Below are positions 1-9,975 of a stretch of 17,357 nucleotides of DNA, piece by piece. Source of the DNA: Isohypsibius dastychi (lineage: Eukaryota > Tardigrada > Eutardigrada > Parachela > Isohypsibiidae); contig JAQIWT010000600.1 in NCBI GenBank assembly GCA_034696485.1, forward strand, positions 1-17,357. Direction: 5' to 3'. The first letter of the stretch is position 1, and the number at the start of each line of letters is the position of its first letter. Made by a program: the position numbers and the translations under genes. The notes under the pieces were generated by a model, which ran no database searches, was not told the DNA's origin, and saw only the letters and a program-made list of their open reading frames with translations.

Positions 1-682
1 ACAAATGATGCAGCCTCTTCTCCATTATGAATTTCCGGTCGAGTGATTATCTCCATCAATCCAACTCCAGCTCGATTTAAATCAATTAAAGTATAACCAG
101 CCTCCTCATTATGAACACTTTTCCCCGAATCTTGCTCAAGTTGAACTTGCTCGATTCCAATCCGATTTTCTCGAGGAACTTTATCTTTACTCCGATCGAA
201 AACGGTATATTTCATCCAGCCATTTGATGCAATCGGATGAAAACGTTGAGTGATTTGATATCCGGCGGGTAAATCAGCGTAGAAATAATGCTTCCGGTCG
301 AATATGGAGACTGGATTAATTCGACAATTTAACGCCATTCCCGTCAAAACAGCAGCTTCCACACACCGACGATTCAATACCTGAACAAGATTGGAATTAT
401 AAAACGATAATTCAAAAACAGATCATTTACCGGAAGTGTTCCTGGAGTAGCGCAGTCAAATAGTGAGACTTGGGAATTTGTTGGAGAAGAATAACTTGTT
501 CCACTTCCGGAGAATAGTTTACTCTTGCTGTCGATTTGAGCGTGAATTTCCAGTCCCACAACACCTTGCCATTTTGAATCTGAGATTTTCGGACGTGACG
601 CGGAGACTCCATATCCACGACGAACACACAAAATGTTCCTCCTCAATAGAATTCCAGATTTTCTGATAATCATGGCTCGCAA
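1..682 (-). CDS. GATB: Mitochondrial glutamyl-tRNA(Gln) amidotransferase subunit B, 5' part
   Basis: Subunit B of the GatCAB amidotransferase, which converts mischarged Glu-tRNA(Gln) to Gln-tRNA(Gln) in mitochondria. Two exons are visible: 431-682 (84 codons) and 1-380 (126 codons, running off the window edge). They are separated by a 50-nt phase-0 intron with donor CCG|GTAAAT and acceptor TTGTTCAG|GTA. The N-terminus ([10 protein letters not shown], then RRN and RRGYG) is rich in arginine and lacks acidic residues, as expected of a mitochondrial presequence. Family hallmarks follow: VVGLEIHAQ near residue 42, [10 protein letters not shown] across the splice, [32 protein letters not shown], and [20 protein letters not shown] full protein is usually about 500-560 aa, so somewhat under half is present. 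The ATG at 680-682 is the first in frame; a second Met lies three codons on. No break is seen in the visible part. Confidence 0.94.
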
Positions 683-1190
683 CGAAAACTTCCGGAGATA
701 TGCTGATCAAACGGAGTAACTCAAGCAGAATATCCGAATAACGCAGTTTTTGGAGTGGAAATCACGAGGAAACATCAGAAGAACAGCTGGAAAGAAAGAA
801 GATGATGAAACAAAACCAAATAAATGCAAGTTTTGCAAAACAACAACATTGATTGCATCAGGCAGCCGGCAGTAGGTGTAGGCTTTACTGAATCGCTGCG
901 TAGGCCCTACTACTACAGACCTGATTGTTTTCAGTCAGACTTGTTGCCTCGAAGCGGCGTCGTCGGCTCGTGTGACTCACCCCACCTTCTTTCGCCTTTA
1001 CTTCCGCCGGCCGTCGAATTAATACATGAAGGATATAAAGACAACTTTGTGACAAATTAAAAACCAAGTATGTATATCTTTCATGTTGTTTGAATTTTTC
1101 AACTTTAGGGAGATATTTGTTCATGTTCCGAATCGAATGTTATTAAATAAACTTCGTAGTATTTTGATAGATAAAAAAAGAAGATGAGAA
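683..1190. other. Intergenic: GatB upstream region
   Basis: This 0.5-kb stretch lies between the GatB start and the tandem repeat and should contain the GatB promoter and 5' UTR, read leftwards. I see no clear TATA box. Open frames here (for example 824-1060 on plus) have no codon bias, homology or splice logic and are taken as chance. Confidence 0.5.
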
Positions 1191-1604
1191 CCCGAGACAA
1201 AAAAGCACACATCTCAATGACCAAAAATCGAAGAACAAAGAACCCCTGGACTTGACAAACCATAATCGATCAATTTTCTCACAAATTTGTGCTGCGGTTT
1301 GTTTTCTTCCACTGAAACCATTTTTTGTTGATGTGATGATTCATCTTGTGTTAAGAAAAAATACGCAATATTTCCCGTCCGAAGCACGCATCGTCCAAAG
1401 TCCATCGTGACGAATGGAATTCTTCACCAGAAAATTTGATTTTCAAACAGAACGATTAATTCTGGGTGACGTATCGTCTATCTTTCCAGTTCATGGTTTT
1501 ATTGCGATCTTGATAAAAACGATATCCGAAACTGACAAATCGCATGCTCTGCTCTGTCGTTTCTTTTCGAAATATGTGATGTCATTTCTTATCTTGTTTT
1601 TCAG

Positions 1605-1682
1605 CAAAACGGCGCTGACCGCCAGGAAGTAATGGTTGATTCGATTAAAAATGCGCAGGACAAAGGACATTTCAGTGATTGA
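1605..1682 (+). pseudogene. Possible terminal-exon remnant (25 codons)
   Basis: A strong acceptor (TTGTTTTTCAG) is followed by an open frame of 25 codons ending in TGA at 1680-1682. It reads QNGADRQEVMVDSIKNAQDK, then GHFSD. This resembles the C-terminal exon of a gene, but I see no partner exons upstream within the unit. In unit 2 the equivalent acceptor reads CAC instead of CAG and the frame is broken by small indels. It is probably a remnant carried inside the repeat. Family not recognised. Confidence 0.3.
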
Positions 1683-1830
1683 CAGCTCTCCTTTGAATTG
1701 CTTACCGACTTTCCAGGGTTCATCTAGCCGTTTGGCTTCGCATTTCTCACATTCGAAAATATGAATTCGGCAACTCGCCAAACTCGATGACTCACTTTGA
1801 CTGCGCCAAACCAAGATTTCATCTGAGATA
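1675..1830 (-). other. Well-conserved block with minus-strand coding look
   Basis: This block matches 7325-7480 better than its surroundings. Read on minus, both copies are open and differ mostly by conservative changes: CRIHIFECEK against CRIQIFECEK, and RLDEPWKVGK in both. A donor-like GTAAGC follows the DEPWKVG codons in each copy. It could be an old exon or a conserved non-coding element; with only two copies I cannot decide. Family not recognised. Confidence 0.3.
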
Positions 1831-2015
1831 AATAATCAACATTACCTACACAGTTTTTACCGAAATGATCATTCTGAGAAACCCCGTAACATTTTTCTTT
1901 GTAATTGCTTTTAGGAATTATCAACAAAAAATCCTCAAAAAGAAAAATTCGCCTTAGAAAAAAATGATGAAATGAAAGAACGCATGGAATAAAAAATTTC
2001 AATTTGTGACTGTCA

Positions 2016-2945
2016 AACGCCCGCTTTCTGCCCACTGTCCAGCTCACGGTCACTTGCATTGACCACAACCAAGTTTGTCAGATATATAGCGTTCATCAAA
2101 TGTTGAAAAAGTACTCCTGCTAATCAAATAGCTCGGACTTTGCCGTTCAGTTTCGATCAGCCATATTATCATCGTTTTTATCTTATCATCAGTTCAGAAA
2201 AAAAACAGTACTGTCTGGCGTCAGTGATTTTCGTTTTGTCTGACTTGATCGCTTGCCTGAGAATACTGAAATGCCACACATTAATGTTCTCGCGTTTTCC
2301 GATGGCATTATTTATGACTTTATTGTTGGAATTATCCTGGATTATTTAGATCTTCTTTATTGTACTCTCAGTTCTGTTTATCTGATTCTTACCAGTCTGG
2401 ATTTCATTTTTGCCTTCGGTATGGTTTTTGAAATTGCTTTTTGAATATTCATGGGGTTGTTTTTTGCGCGCGGAATCTGAATTACTGTACAAAACACTTC
2501 GCAGAAATGAATAACCGCTTCTTTCTTTAATCTACCGACTTTCCCAATCAATCACTTCAATCCACTGCCCAAGTTTTTGGTACGTACAATTGAATTCCGT
2601 ATTTCCGAGACACAGAATTAAATGGTGAATTACATGGATTCTTACGAACTGGACTTCTTCATGTTGTCGTCGATATTCGTTCTTTTAGTGGTCAACAAGA
2701 TTTCGAATCATTCAAATTTATGGAAGCGCCAAATCCTCTGAAGTTTGATTAGTTGTTTTCTCACAACAAAAAGTCAGCAGCCAGCCTCTCAGATTCACGA
2801 GTTAAACTTTATTCATAATAAGTTTGTGTACAAAACGAACTTGCTGCTAAATTACCAAAACTCTCTTTGAGAAAGTTCAAATGAAATTCAATGGGATGCT
2901 GGATGAGTTGGTTCTGTGATTTAAAATATTCGCTTCGTACCGTTA
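2016..2945. repeat. Nested sub-repeat A, unit 1
   Basis: First of two diverged, directly repeated segments inside unit 1. It starts with ACGCCCGCTTTCTGCCCACT, then GTCCAGCTCA (2016-2046). About 200 bp later it has CTGGCGTCAGTGATTTTCG (2215-2233), followed by ACATTAATGTTC and GATGGCATTA. The same landmarks recur in order 912-930 bp further on in sub-repeat B and twice more in unit 2. Confidence 0.7.
2632..2751 (+). pseudogene. Decayed coding fragment (GQQDFESFKFMEA)
   Basis: Around 2635-2751 the plus strand reads DSYELDFFM, then, after a shift of frame, SGQQDFESFKFMEAPNPLKF and a TAG. The matching stretch in unit 2 (8308-8480) reads DYYEPDFFMSSEM and FRGQHDFESVKFMEALHPLI in one continuous frame. 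An indel near 2670-2690 therefore breaks unit 1 while unit 2 stays open. This looks like a leftover exon of a gene I do not recognise; no start or partner exons are visible. Confidence 0.3.
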
Positions 2946-3440
2946 GACGCCCGCTTTTTGCCCACTGTCCAGCTCATGATTATACACTTGAGCCTCGACC
3001 GTGCTTGCTCAATCGCGCGTGGGAAAGCTGCTGATCTACTGTGAGACTGCGCTCACGCGCATTTCAACTTTTTTTGATGACCAATATTTTATTCTTCTTA
3101 TCAGTCAGGACAAAAAACAGAATCACCTGGCGCCAGTGATTTTCGCTCGCGAGCCTGGCCTGTTGCACATTTAAATGTTCACGCTTGCTAGTGGCATAAA
3201 TACAACCTCCAAAATGAAACTGCGTTTTTTAATTTGCACCTTCATCTTCACTGGAAGTTCATTGATTTGTACCAACTGTTTTTGTTTTATCGTGACTTTT
3301 GTTACTGTTCCTTGCGTTTCGGTTGAAATGATGGGAATATCATTGCACATTTTGTTTCTAGATACACAAACAAATCGATTGCAAAAAACATCTTGTTCAG
3401 CTTCGCTGTTTTTATTTTACAGGAAAAAAGATCTGGCGCC
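2946..3440. repeat. Nested sub-repeat B, unit 1
   Basis: Second internal copy. The CGCCCGCTTT..GCCCACTGTCCAGC landmark is at 2946-2976, CTGGCGCCAGTGATTTTCG at 3127-3145, then ACATTTAAATGTTC and GTGGCATAAA. A and B are much more diverged from each other than A (or B) is from its counterpart in unit 2, so the A/B duplication predates the 5.7-kb one. The right edge is not sharp; the sequence runs into the gene promoter. Confidence 0.6.
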
Positions 3441-3836
3441 AACATCGGGCTTGGATGACGCAATAAAGACAAGCTGGTCGGCTCGGCTGACCGGAATTTA
3501 CATTTCCGCGCGTCGCTTCTGCGCAGTTGTGGCAAGCGGAGTTGATCAACATCTACGGCTGAGGCGACCAATCGGAGCGTCAGCCAGGCGGGCGTTAGTG
3601 CAGGCGACCAATCACCAGCTTGCATTCAACTATAACCGCTCCCCGTATTTTGCAGCCGCCACGCAGAACGACTCAGCATCGTCGTTGAACTTGCAGTTGA
3701 GATTTCCACATTTTCCGCTTCTTATCACCTTCATCTTCCACTCCAACCTTCACAGCCACGTTTTCTGACGCCATCTTTGTTCCTCACCAAATTATCTCGT
3801 TTTCCACCTTCCTACTCGTCTTCATCCTCTCAAAAT
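3440..3836 (+). promoter_or_regulatory. Promoter and 5' UTR of the 218-aa gene
   Basis: About 400 bp, GC-rich against its surroundings and conserved in unit 2 (9140-9546). Two CCAAT boxes in the same GCGACCAATC context lie at 3568-3572 and 3608-3612, 40 bp apart, typical of NF-Y sites. A TATA-like TATAACC is at 3631-3637, and a pyrimidine-rich leader (TTCTTATCACCTTCATCTTCC) runs towards the first splice donor. The transcription start cannot be fixed from sequence; it is probably between 3655 and 3710. A 197-codon open frame crossing this region is disrupted in unit 2 and is not taken as coding. Confidence 0.55.
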
Positions 3837-6382
3837 GTAAGTCTTACGATTTCTTCGATTCGTTCTTGAGTTTCTGAAGCATGAATACGAAGTTTTAAAT
3901 TACGTCAGCCGTTGGAGAATATCAGATGACCTTTCATTTGCCATTCATTTTTTGGAAACTAAAAACAGCGATAACGTACATCCTGGTTTTAATATTTTTT
4001 TGACATTAAGATATCGGGATCTGTGAAGTGATTTGACAATACTCGTCTTTCTCATTTTGGGACTTGGTCAGCCGTTGCCGGTCACTGTTTATCAGGTATT
4101 GCCAGTTTTTTATGAACAATATGCTTGATCGTATCAGATACCAATTCAACAGGATAAATATTATTTATTCATTTTAATCTATGACAATCATGGTGCAGAA
4201 GTAGAATTAGATTCGAGTAGTCAAGAATTATTTCTGGTTTTCGTTTTCGCAATTCTGATGATTTTTTTGCAGTCACAAGAAAGGAACGGCCGTTTTACAT
4301 ATTAGGGTTTTTGGAAATTTTATTTCCACTTTATTTGGTAAACAACCGAAAAAGAGATTTTGTGTTAAATTTGTCTGTCGTACTGATGTGAAAGATGCCG
4401 CCTGTTTGTATACGGAAATATAGCGCTGTCAAGTTTCTGTCGTTGTTTATTACGTCATCTGCTGACCTCGCATGGGACTTCCGCTCAAAATCGGCTTTGT
4501 TTCATGAATTGTTCTTTCAACTCGAAACATTTTGTTTTCTAATTTTCGACGATAATTTCTTACAAGTTTCTAGTGATTTGGCCATCGTTGGCCAATTGCG
4601 TTTCTGATTGCGCTACAATTTGTCACAGCAGAATTGATTCACTGAACATCAGAAAAGGAACGATTTATTGTATTTGAATGCCACTGATTTTTGAACTGAT
4701 TTCTTTCACAGGACAATCTTTTCCCGGTTCGAGAAGAAGGAAGATGAATTTTGGATGCCGTCAAATATCCGTATCACCATGTCCGAAAGGCGTAGAAAGA
4801 TGCACGAAAAGAAGAACGCCAAAAAGAATAAGGTAAGACTCGAAATCAACCCCCCCCCCCGCTCTCCGAAAAATGCATCCAATATTAGCCGATCTGAAGC
4901 TTGTTTGAAAGATTATGTTTCATTGTTTTAAGGTCAACTTTTCACAAATATTCCTGAAACAGAACTGTCTATTTTTTTCACCTGAGGTGTAATGTAATCT
5001 CCAGGTTCAAAGGTCATTTCAATTCTGAATTTTTCGTATGGTATTTCTGTCCATCCATTTTCATCTTAATTCAAATTTGCAGTATAATTCACTCAATTTA
5101 TGGTTCTTTCAGCGTGCCATTAAAGATGCCGTCCAACGCGGCTGGGGAAATTCGGATCAGCTCCCACTGATCGCCTGTTACGGAGAAGAGCTCATTGCTC
5201 GTGAGTGGAGCTACATCCACAAAACCGAAGAGCTGCTTGATGGTAAGTACTGCATTCACTCAAAATCTCCCAAATTTGTGCTCTGAGAACTTTAACTATT
5301 TTTGAAAAAGGATTTAGCTTTCTGAAAATTTCATCTCTGTTTCTCTTTTCAGACTTGATTGGCGAGCTTCTGGACGAGGGCTTCAATGATGAGGTTGCTT
5401 CACTCTGTGGTTCATTGAATTCTTTGTCGTGTAAGTACAGTACATTATTACGTTAAAAGTCCAGTCTAATTGTACTTCGCATTTGGTTTTTATTTCAATA
5501 AATTGTTGGTTTGTGTTCTTAGTGATGGATACTCCAACAAAAGATTCCCGCTGTGGATCGTTCTCTCCAACCGGACAGAAATTCGACATTTGGGGAACTC
5601 GCTGTGGATCGCCAGCCTGGTCTACGTAAGGAACTTTAATCTATTATTATTCAGAACTAATATTGCTCGAATCAGAAATCATTTTTACACTGGATGTTTT
5701 GAATACTCGATTTTCATTTCATGAATGTTGTTCATTGAAGGTGATTTGTTTTTTTCAGCGGTTCATCGGATTTTTCCGCAGATTACTTCTCTGGAGCCAT
5801 GTCGGGGGCGCCTTCTATGTAAGTGATTTGAAATGGATTTTTGATAGATTTACCCACAGTTTCTTTTTTAAATTTGAATGTGGTTGGATGTATTTTCTTG
5901 TTGAATTGCATGTTTTAAGCTGCAGGTCGTTGGGTTTTTCTGTCTCAGCAGATGTTTATTTGAACTTTTTTTCGGTCATTTTTGATTTTTTGTTATTTGT
6001 CAAAATTTGAAAATTAGCTCTAAACTGCGCTTCTTATTATCTGCTGATTTTATTGGATCTCTTGGAGTGCTATCACAATTTTTGATTGTTCCTTATTGTT
6101 AATTTCTAGTTCTTGTTCAGTGTTCATACAGCTGATTCTGTTTTTTTTATTTCAAGGAATTCCATCAACGAAATCGATGGGGAATATGATCCGGATGATC
6201 GATTCCTGGTCAACACTCCCGTCCGATATGGATTGGGGTTTGAGGAGCCCGAACCGCGTCGAACCTGCTCGCGTTTCCTCAAGTACTTCCAGGTAGAAAC
6301 TGACTTTATTTGATTCCAGTTTCTTTGAACAATTGTTCACGATGTTTTCTTTCAGGAGCAGGCTCTGGAGACGGCTCATTGA
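3835..6382 (+). CDS. Unrecognised eight-exon gene, 218-aa protein (intact copy)
   Basis: Function unknown; I do not recognise the family. Coding exons: 3835-3836 (only AT), 4712-4832, 5113-5242, 5353-5430, 5523-5625, 5759-5818, 6157-6292 and 6356-6382. All donors are GT, all acceptors AG, and every phase agrees, giving 219 codons including TGA. The start ATG is made by splicing AT to G. Residues 1-41 are basic and end in RRRKMHEKKNAKKNK, a candidate nuclear-localisation signal. Residues 42-110 look helical and acidic (EELIAREWSYIHKTEELLDD, then IGELLDEGF). Residues 111-165 are rich in Ser, Gly and Pro, with a twice-used RCGS (DSRCGSFSP and GTRCGSPAW). The tail is acidic then basic (EIDGEYDPDD, EEPEPRRTCSR). 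No signal peptide or membrane segment. Exon 2 differs from the unit-2 copy mainly at synonymous sites over IRITMSERRRKM, evidence that it was selected as protein. An internal start at Met16 or Met24 is possible. Confidence 0.8.
3837..4711 (+). other. Intron 1 splitting the start codon
   Basis: An 875-nt intron inside the initiator codon: exon 1 ends AT and exon 2 begins G. Unspliced RNA reads ATG TAA here, a start followed at once by a stop; unit 2 reads ATG TGA at the same place. Splicing is therefore needed to create the start of the main frame. The 3' splice site is TTTCTTTCACAG. Confidence 0.6.
4850..4860 (+). repeat. C11 homopolymer in intron 2
   Basis: Eleven consecutive C on the plus strand just after the exon 2 donor, absent from the unit-2 counterpart. 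Likely polymorphic slippage tract; exact length may be a sequencing uncertainty. Confidence 0.8.
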
Positions 6383-6885
6383 GATTTCCGGAAGAAGACG
6401 CGGGTTCATTCGTCCACTTTTCTAGTTATTTGTTTTATTGTTTATACTCCCCAGTTTTTTCTTCCTCGTTGCTTGTATTGGAGTTGTTGTTTTATCGTCT
6501 GTTACTCTTTTACCTCGCATGCGAACGATATGGATGATCGGCAATCAGAAGAAATATTTGGTGCAGTTTCAAAAACCATTCGTTTAAGCTACCTGCCTTT
6601 TTCGCTTCTTTCAAAAAACTCACCGTTTTCTCGACGCGGGATCCAGCTGAGTTCAAAAGATTCAGCTGTAAAGGTTCAGCTGTTCGGAGTTCGGACACAA
6701 ATTCCAGACAAAAATGATGCTGAAGCTTAAGACCAGTGTCGTTGTTGAATGCGCGCTTTCCTATCTTGTTGTCCTCACTTCTGTCCACCTGACGGTAACA
6801 TCTTATTGTTGAGACTAATGGCTGCTCATCGAATTGGTTTCTTCAACGTGAAACACCAGAACATGTGTTTGCAAAGTGGATAAAA
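6383..6885 (+). other. 3' UTR and downstream flank of the intact gene
   Basis: After the TGA the sequence stays similar to unit 2 (10508-10720), including GACGCGGGTTCATTCGTCCA and CCCCAGTTTTTTCTTC, then loses similarity at 6600-6820. No canonical AATAAA is seen in the first 400 bases, so the polyadenylation site is unplaced. The extra segment includes TTCAGCTG twice close together (6660-6685). Confidence 0.45.
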
Positions 6886-7246
6886 ACTTGAAAATGAAGA
6901 ACCCGGCGACTTGTACACCATTATCAATCAATGTTCCCACAAGTCTGTACAGCGTTTTGTTTTCTTCCACTTAATCTAATGTTGTTTGCCATGATGATTC
7001 ATGTTGCTTAAAGAAAAGTAATCGCAATTTTTCTTGTCCAAAGCTCTCACGGTCCGAAGTCCAATGTGACAAAATCTTCAGCAGAAAAAGGAGATTCTCA
7101 AACAGAGCGAGCAGCATCTTGGTCTTTTAACATTTCAGATCATGATTTTATTGCGATTTTGATTCATGATTTCCAAACTGACAAATCGATCAGAATTTTC
7201 TGTTGTTTTTCTTCAGTACATGTGATGTCACTGCTTATCTTGTTTT

Positions 7247-7335
7247 TCACCAAAACGGCGCTGACTGCCACGATTCAATGGTTAATTCGATTGAAAATGC
7301 GCAGGACAAGACAAAGGACATTTCGATGATTGACA
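7247..7335 (+). pseudogene. Unit-2 counterpart of the terminal-exon remnant
   Basis: Aligned to 1605-1682. The acceptor is TTTTTCAC instead of TTTTTCAG, and a short insertion near AGGACAAGACAAAGGAC shifts the frame, so the reading QNGADCHDSMVNSIENAQDK does not end at the same stop. Both changes argue that the fragment is not functional in unit 2. Confidence 0.35.
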
Positions 7336-7701
7336 GCTCTCCTTTGATTCGCTTACCGACTTTCCAGGGTTCATCTAGCCGTCTGGCGTCGCTTTTCTCA
7401 CATTCGAAAATTTGGATTCGGCAACCTGCCAAACCTTGATGACTCTCTTGGACTTCGCCAAACCAAGATTTCATCTGTGATAAATATCCAACATTCTCTA
7501 CACCGCATTTACCAGAATTATGTTTCAGAGCAACTCCATAATATTTTTCTTTGTACCGGTAACTGCCTTTAATAAGTAAGAATTATCAACAGGGGTCATC
7601 CCCAAGTTTTCTGGTGGTCAAAGAATTTGCTCTGCAAAAACTGAATGAGATGAAAAGTAGCATAAAATTGAGGAATAAAATTTGTCAAATTGTGGCTTTC
7701 A

Positions 7702-8624
7702 AACGCCCGCTTTTAGCCCACTGTCCAGCTCGTGGTCATTCGGATTGACCGCAATTAAGTTCGTCAGATATTTTGAGTTCATTACAAGTCAGAAAAGTGC
7801 TTATGCTGATATATAGCTCGCACTTTGTCGTTCAGTTTTGATCAGCCACATAATCATCGTTTTTATCTTATCATCAAGTTCAGAAAAAAACAGCACTGAC
7901 TGGCGTCAGTGATTTTCGTTTTGTCTGACTTGACTTGATCGCATGCCCGAGATGCCACACATTATTATTCTTGCGTTTCTGGATGGGTTTATTTATGAAA
8001 TCAATGTTGGAATTATCGTGAATTATTTTGATCTTCTTTATTGTCCATTCTCATTTCTGTTCATCTGATTCTTAGCAATTTGGATTACATCTTGGCCTTC
8101 GGTAAAGTACCTGAAATTGCTTTTTGAATATTCATGAAGTTGTTGTTTGCGCGCGAGATCTGAATAGAAAACACTTCGCATTTGCGAATGAATAACAGCT
8201 TCTTTCTTTAAGCTACTGACTTTCGCAATCATTCACTTCAATCCACTGCGCGTTGATTTAATTCTGTGTCTCGAAAACAAGGAATTTAATTGTATGTACG
8301 TACTAAAAACTTGGATTATTACGAACCGGACTTCTTCATGTCATCGGAAATGTTTATTAATTTTTTTCGTGGTCAACATGATTTCGAATCAGTTAAATTT
8401 ATGGAAGCGTTACATCCTCTGATATTTGATTTAGTTTTTTTCCGCAAGGAAAAGTCAGCAGCCAGCCTCTCGGATTCATGACTAAACTTTATTTGTAATG
8501 AGTTTATTTACAATACGAACTTGCTGCTAAATGACCAAATTCTCTTTGAGAAAATCGAAATGAAATTCAATGGGATGCTGGATGAATTTGTTCTGTGATT
8601 TGAAAACATTCGCTTCATACCGTT
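7702..8624. repeat. Nested sub-repeat A, unit 2
   Basis: Counterpart of 2016-2945. Landmarks: AACGCCCGCTTTTAGCCCAC at 7702 and CTGGCGTCAGTGATTTTCG at 7900-7918. Spacing to sub-repeat B is 923-930 bp, as in unit 1. Confidence 0.7.
8308..8480 (+). pseudogene. Decayed coding fragment, open in this copy
   Basis: Plus-strand frame with DYYEPDFFMSSEM, then FRGQHDFESVKFMEALHPLI and DLVFFRKEKSAASLSDS before TGA. It is the better preserved counterpart of 2632-2751. No recognised family, no visible upstream exon, and the unit-1 copy is frameshifted, so I treat it as a relic. Confidence 0.3.
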
Positions 8625-9139
8625 AACGCCCGCTTTTTGCCCACTGTCCAGCTCATCGTTATATTCGTTATACACTTGCGGCTCTACCGCGCTTGCTCAA
8701 TCGCGCGTGGGAAAGGTGCTGTTGCTGATCTACTGTGAGATTGCGGGCACTCGCATTTCAACTTTTTTTTTGATGACCAATATTTTATTTTTCTGAGCTT
8801 ATCATCAATCCGGGAAAAAAAAAGATCACCTGGCGCCAGTGATTTTCGCTCGCAAGCAAGCCTGGCCAGCTGAACATTAAATGTTCGCGTTTGCGAATGG
8901 CAGAAAGAAGGCCTCTGAATGAAACTGCGTTTTCTAATTTTCACCTTCTTTTTCACCGGAGATTCATCTGATTTGTACCAACTTTGATTTTAATCTTATC
9001 TTGACTTTTGCAATTGTTCCTTACATTTTGGTTGGAATTGATGGAAATGTCATTAGATATTTCGTTTCCAGATACACAGACAAATAGATTGCAAAAACCA
9101 AGCATATTGTTCAGCTTGTTTTGCAGGAGAAAATATTTG
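8625..9139. repeat. Nested sub-repeat B, unit 2
   Basis: Counterpart of 2946-3440, with AACGCCCGCTTTTTGCCCAC at 8625 and CTGGCGCCAGTGATTTTCG at 8830-8848. The MKLRFLI-like frame that is open in unit 1 near 3215 is interrupted here, supporting a non-coding role. Confidence 0.6.
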
Positions 9140-9546
9140 GCGCTAACTTCAGGCTTGGATGATGCAATGAAGACAAGCTGGTCTGCTCGGCTGACTAGAA
9201 TTTACATTTTCTGCGCGTCGCTTCTGCGCAGTTGTGGCGAGCGGAGCTGATCAACATCTACGGCTGAGGCGACCAATCGGAGCGCAGCCAGGGGGGCGTC
9301 AGTGCAGGCGATCAATCACCAGCTTGCATTCGAATATAACCGCTCCCGATATTTTGCAGCAGCCGCGCAGAACGACTCAGCGCCGTCGTTGAACAGTAAA
9401 AAGCTGCAGTTTAAATGTCCACATTTTCCGCTTCTTTTCTCCTTCATTTTCCACTCCAGCCTTCCCGGCCACGTTTTCTGTCGCCATCTTTGTTCCTCAC
9501 CAGATCATCTCGTTTTCCACTTCCCACTCGTCTTCATCCTCAAAAT
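9140..9546 (+). promoter_or_regulatory. Promoter and 5' UTR of the degraded copy
   Basis: Closely similar to 3440-3836. The first CCAAT box is kept (9273-9277, GCGACCAATCGG). The second has become TCAAT (9312-9316), losing the core. The TATA-like TATAACC is kept (9335-9341), as are the pyrimidine-rich leader and the split-ATG donor (AT|GTGAGT). The promoter may still work at a changed level. Confidence 0.5.
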
Positions 9547-9975
9547 GTGAGTCTAACAATTTTTTCGATTTGATTTTGAGTTTTTGAAGCATGAGTAAAG
9601 AGTTGTATGTTACGTCAGCCGTTGGATAATATCAGATGACCTTTTATTTTTTGGCATTCATCCTTTTGTAAACTTAAAACTGTGATAAAATGTGTCCTTC
9701 GTTCAAAATTTTTTTCTACCATCAGGATATCGTGATCTATGATTCGATTCAATAATAATCGTCTTTCTGGTTTTCGAATTTTGTTGCCGTTGTCGGTCAC
9801 TGTTCATCAGGTATTGCCAGTTTAATAATGAACCGCTTCGCGTGATAACGACAGATATTCAGTTTTACAGAATAGATAATATAAATGTTAATATAAATTG
9901 CCACTGCTTTTCAATCTGTTTTCTTCTCAGGACTATCTTTTTCCGCTTCGAAAAGAAGGAATTTGATTGGATTCC

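Larger units (their letters stand above)
1190..6885 (+). repeat. Tandem duplication, unit 1 (intact gene copy)
   Basis: Unit 1 of a head-to-tail segmental duplication. Anchor matches to unit 2 by eye: about 1238 to 6898 (AAGAACCC...), 2016 to 7702, 2946 to 8625, 3568 to 9273 (CCAAT box), 3837 to 9547 (splice donor), 4712 to 9931 (exon 2 start), and 6356 to 10481 (last exon). The offset is about 5.66-5.71 kb until intron 1, then shrinks because unit 2 has lost internal exons. Many substitutions and indels separate the units, so this is not a recent or assembly-made duplication. The left edge is approximate; similarity fades around 1190-1240. Confidence 0.85.

Noticed and set aside
824-1124. 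Two opposing open frames of 78-79 codons upstream of GatB
   Set aside because: Overlapping each other with no biased composition or homology; expected by chance.
3175-3768. 197-codon plus-strand open frame starting MFTLASGINTTSK
   Set aside because: It covers the promoter with both CCAAT boxes, and the aligned unit-2 sequence (8880-9480) is broken by frameshifts and stops, so the frame is not under coding constraint.
5663-6010. 115-codon plus-strand open frame within the intact gene
   Set aside because: It spans exon 6 in a wrong frame plus parts of two introns; the splice-consistent gene explains the region.
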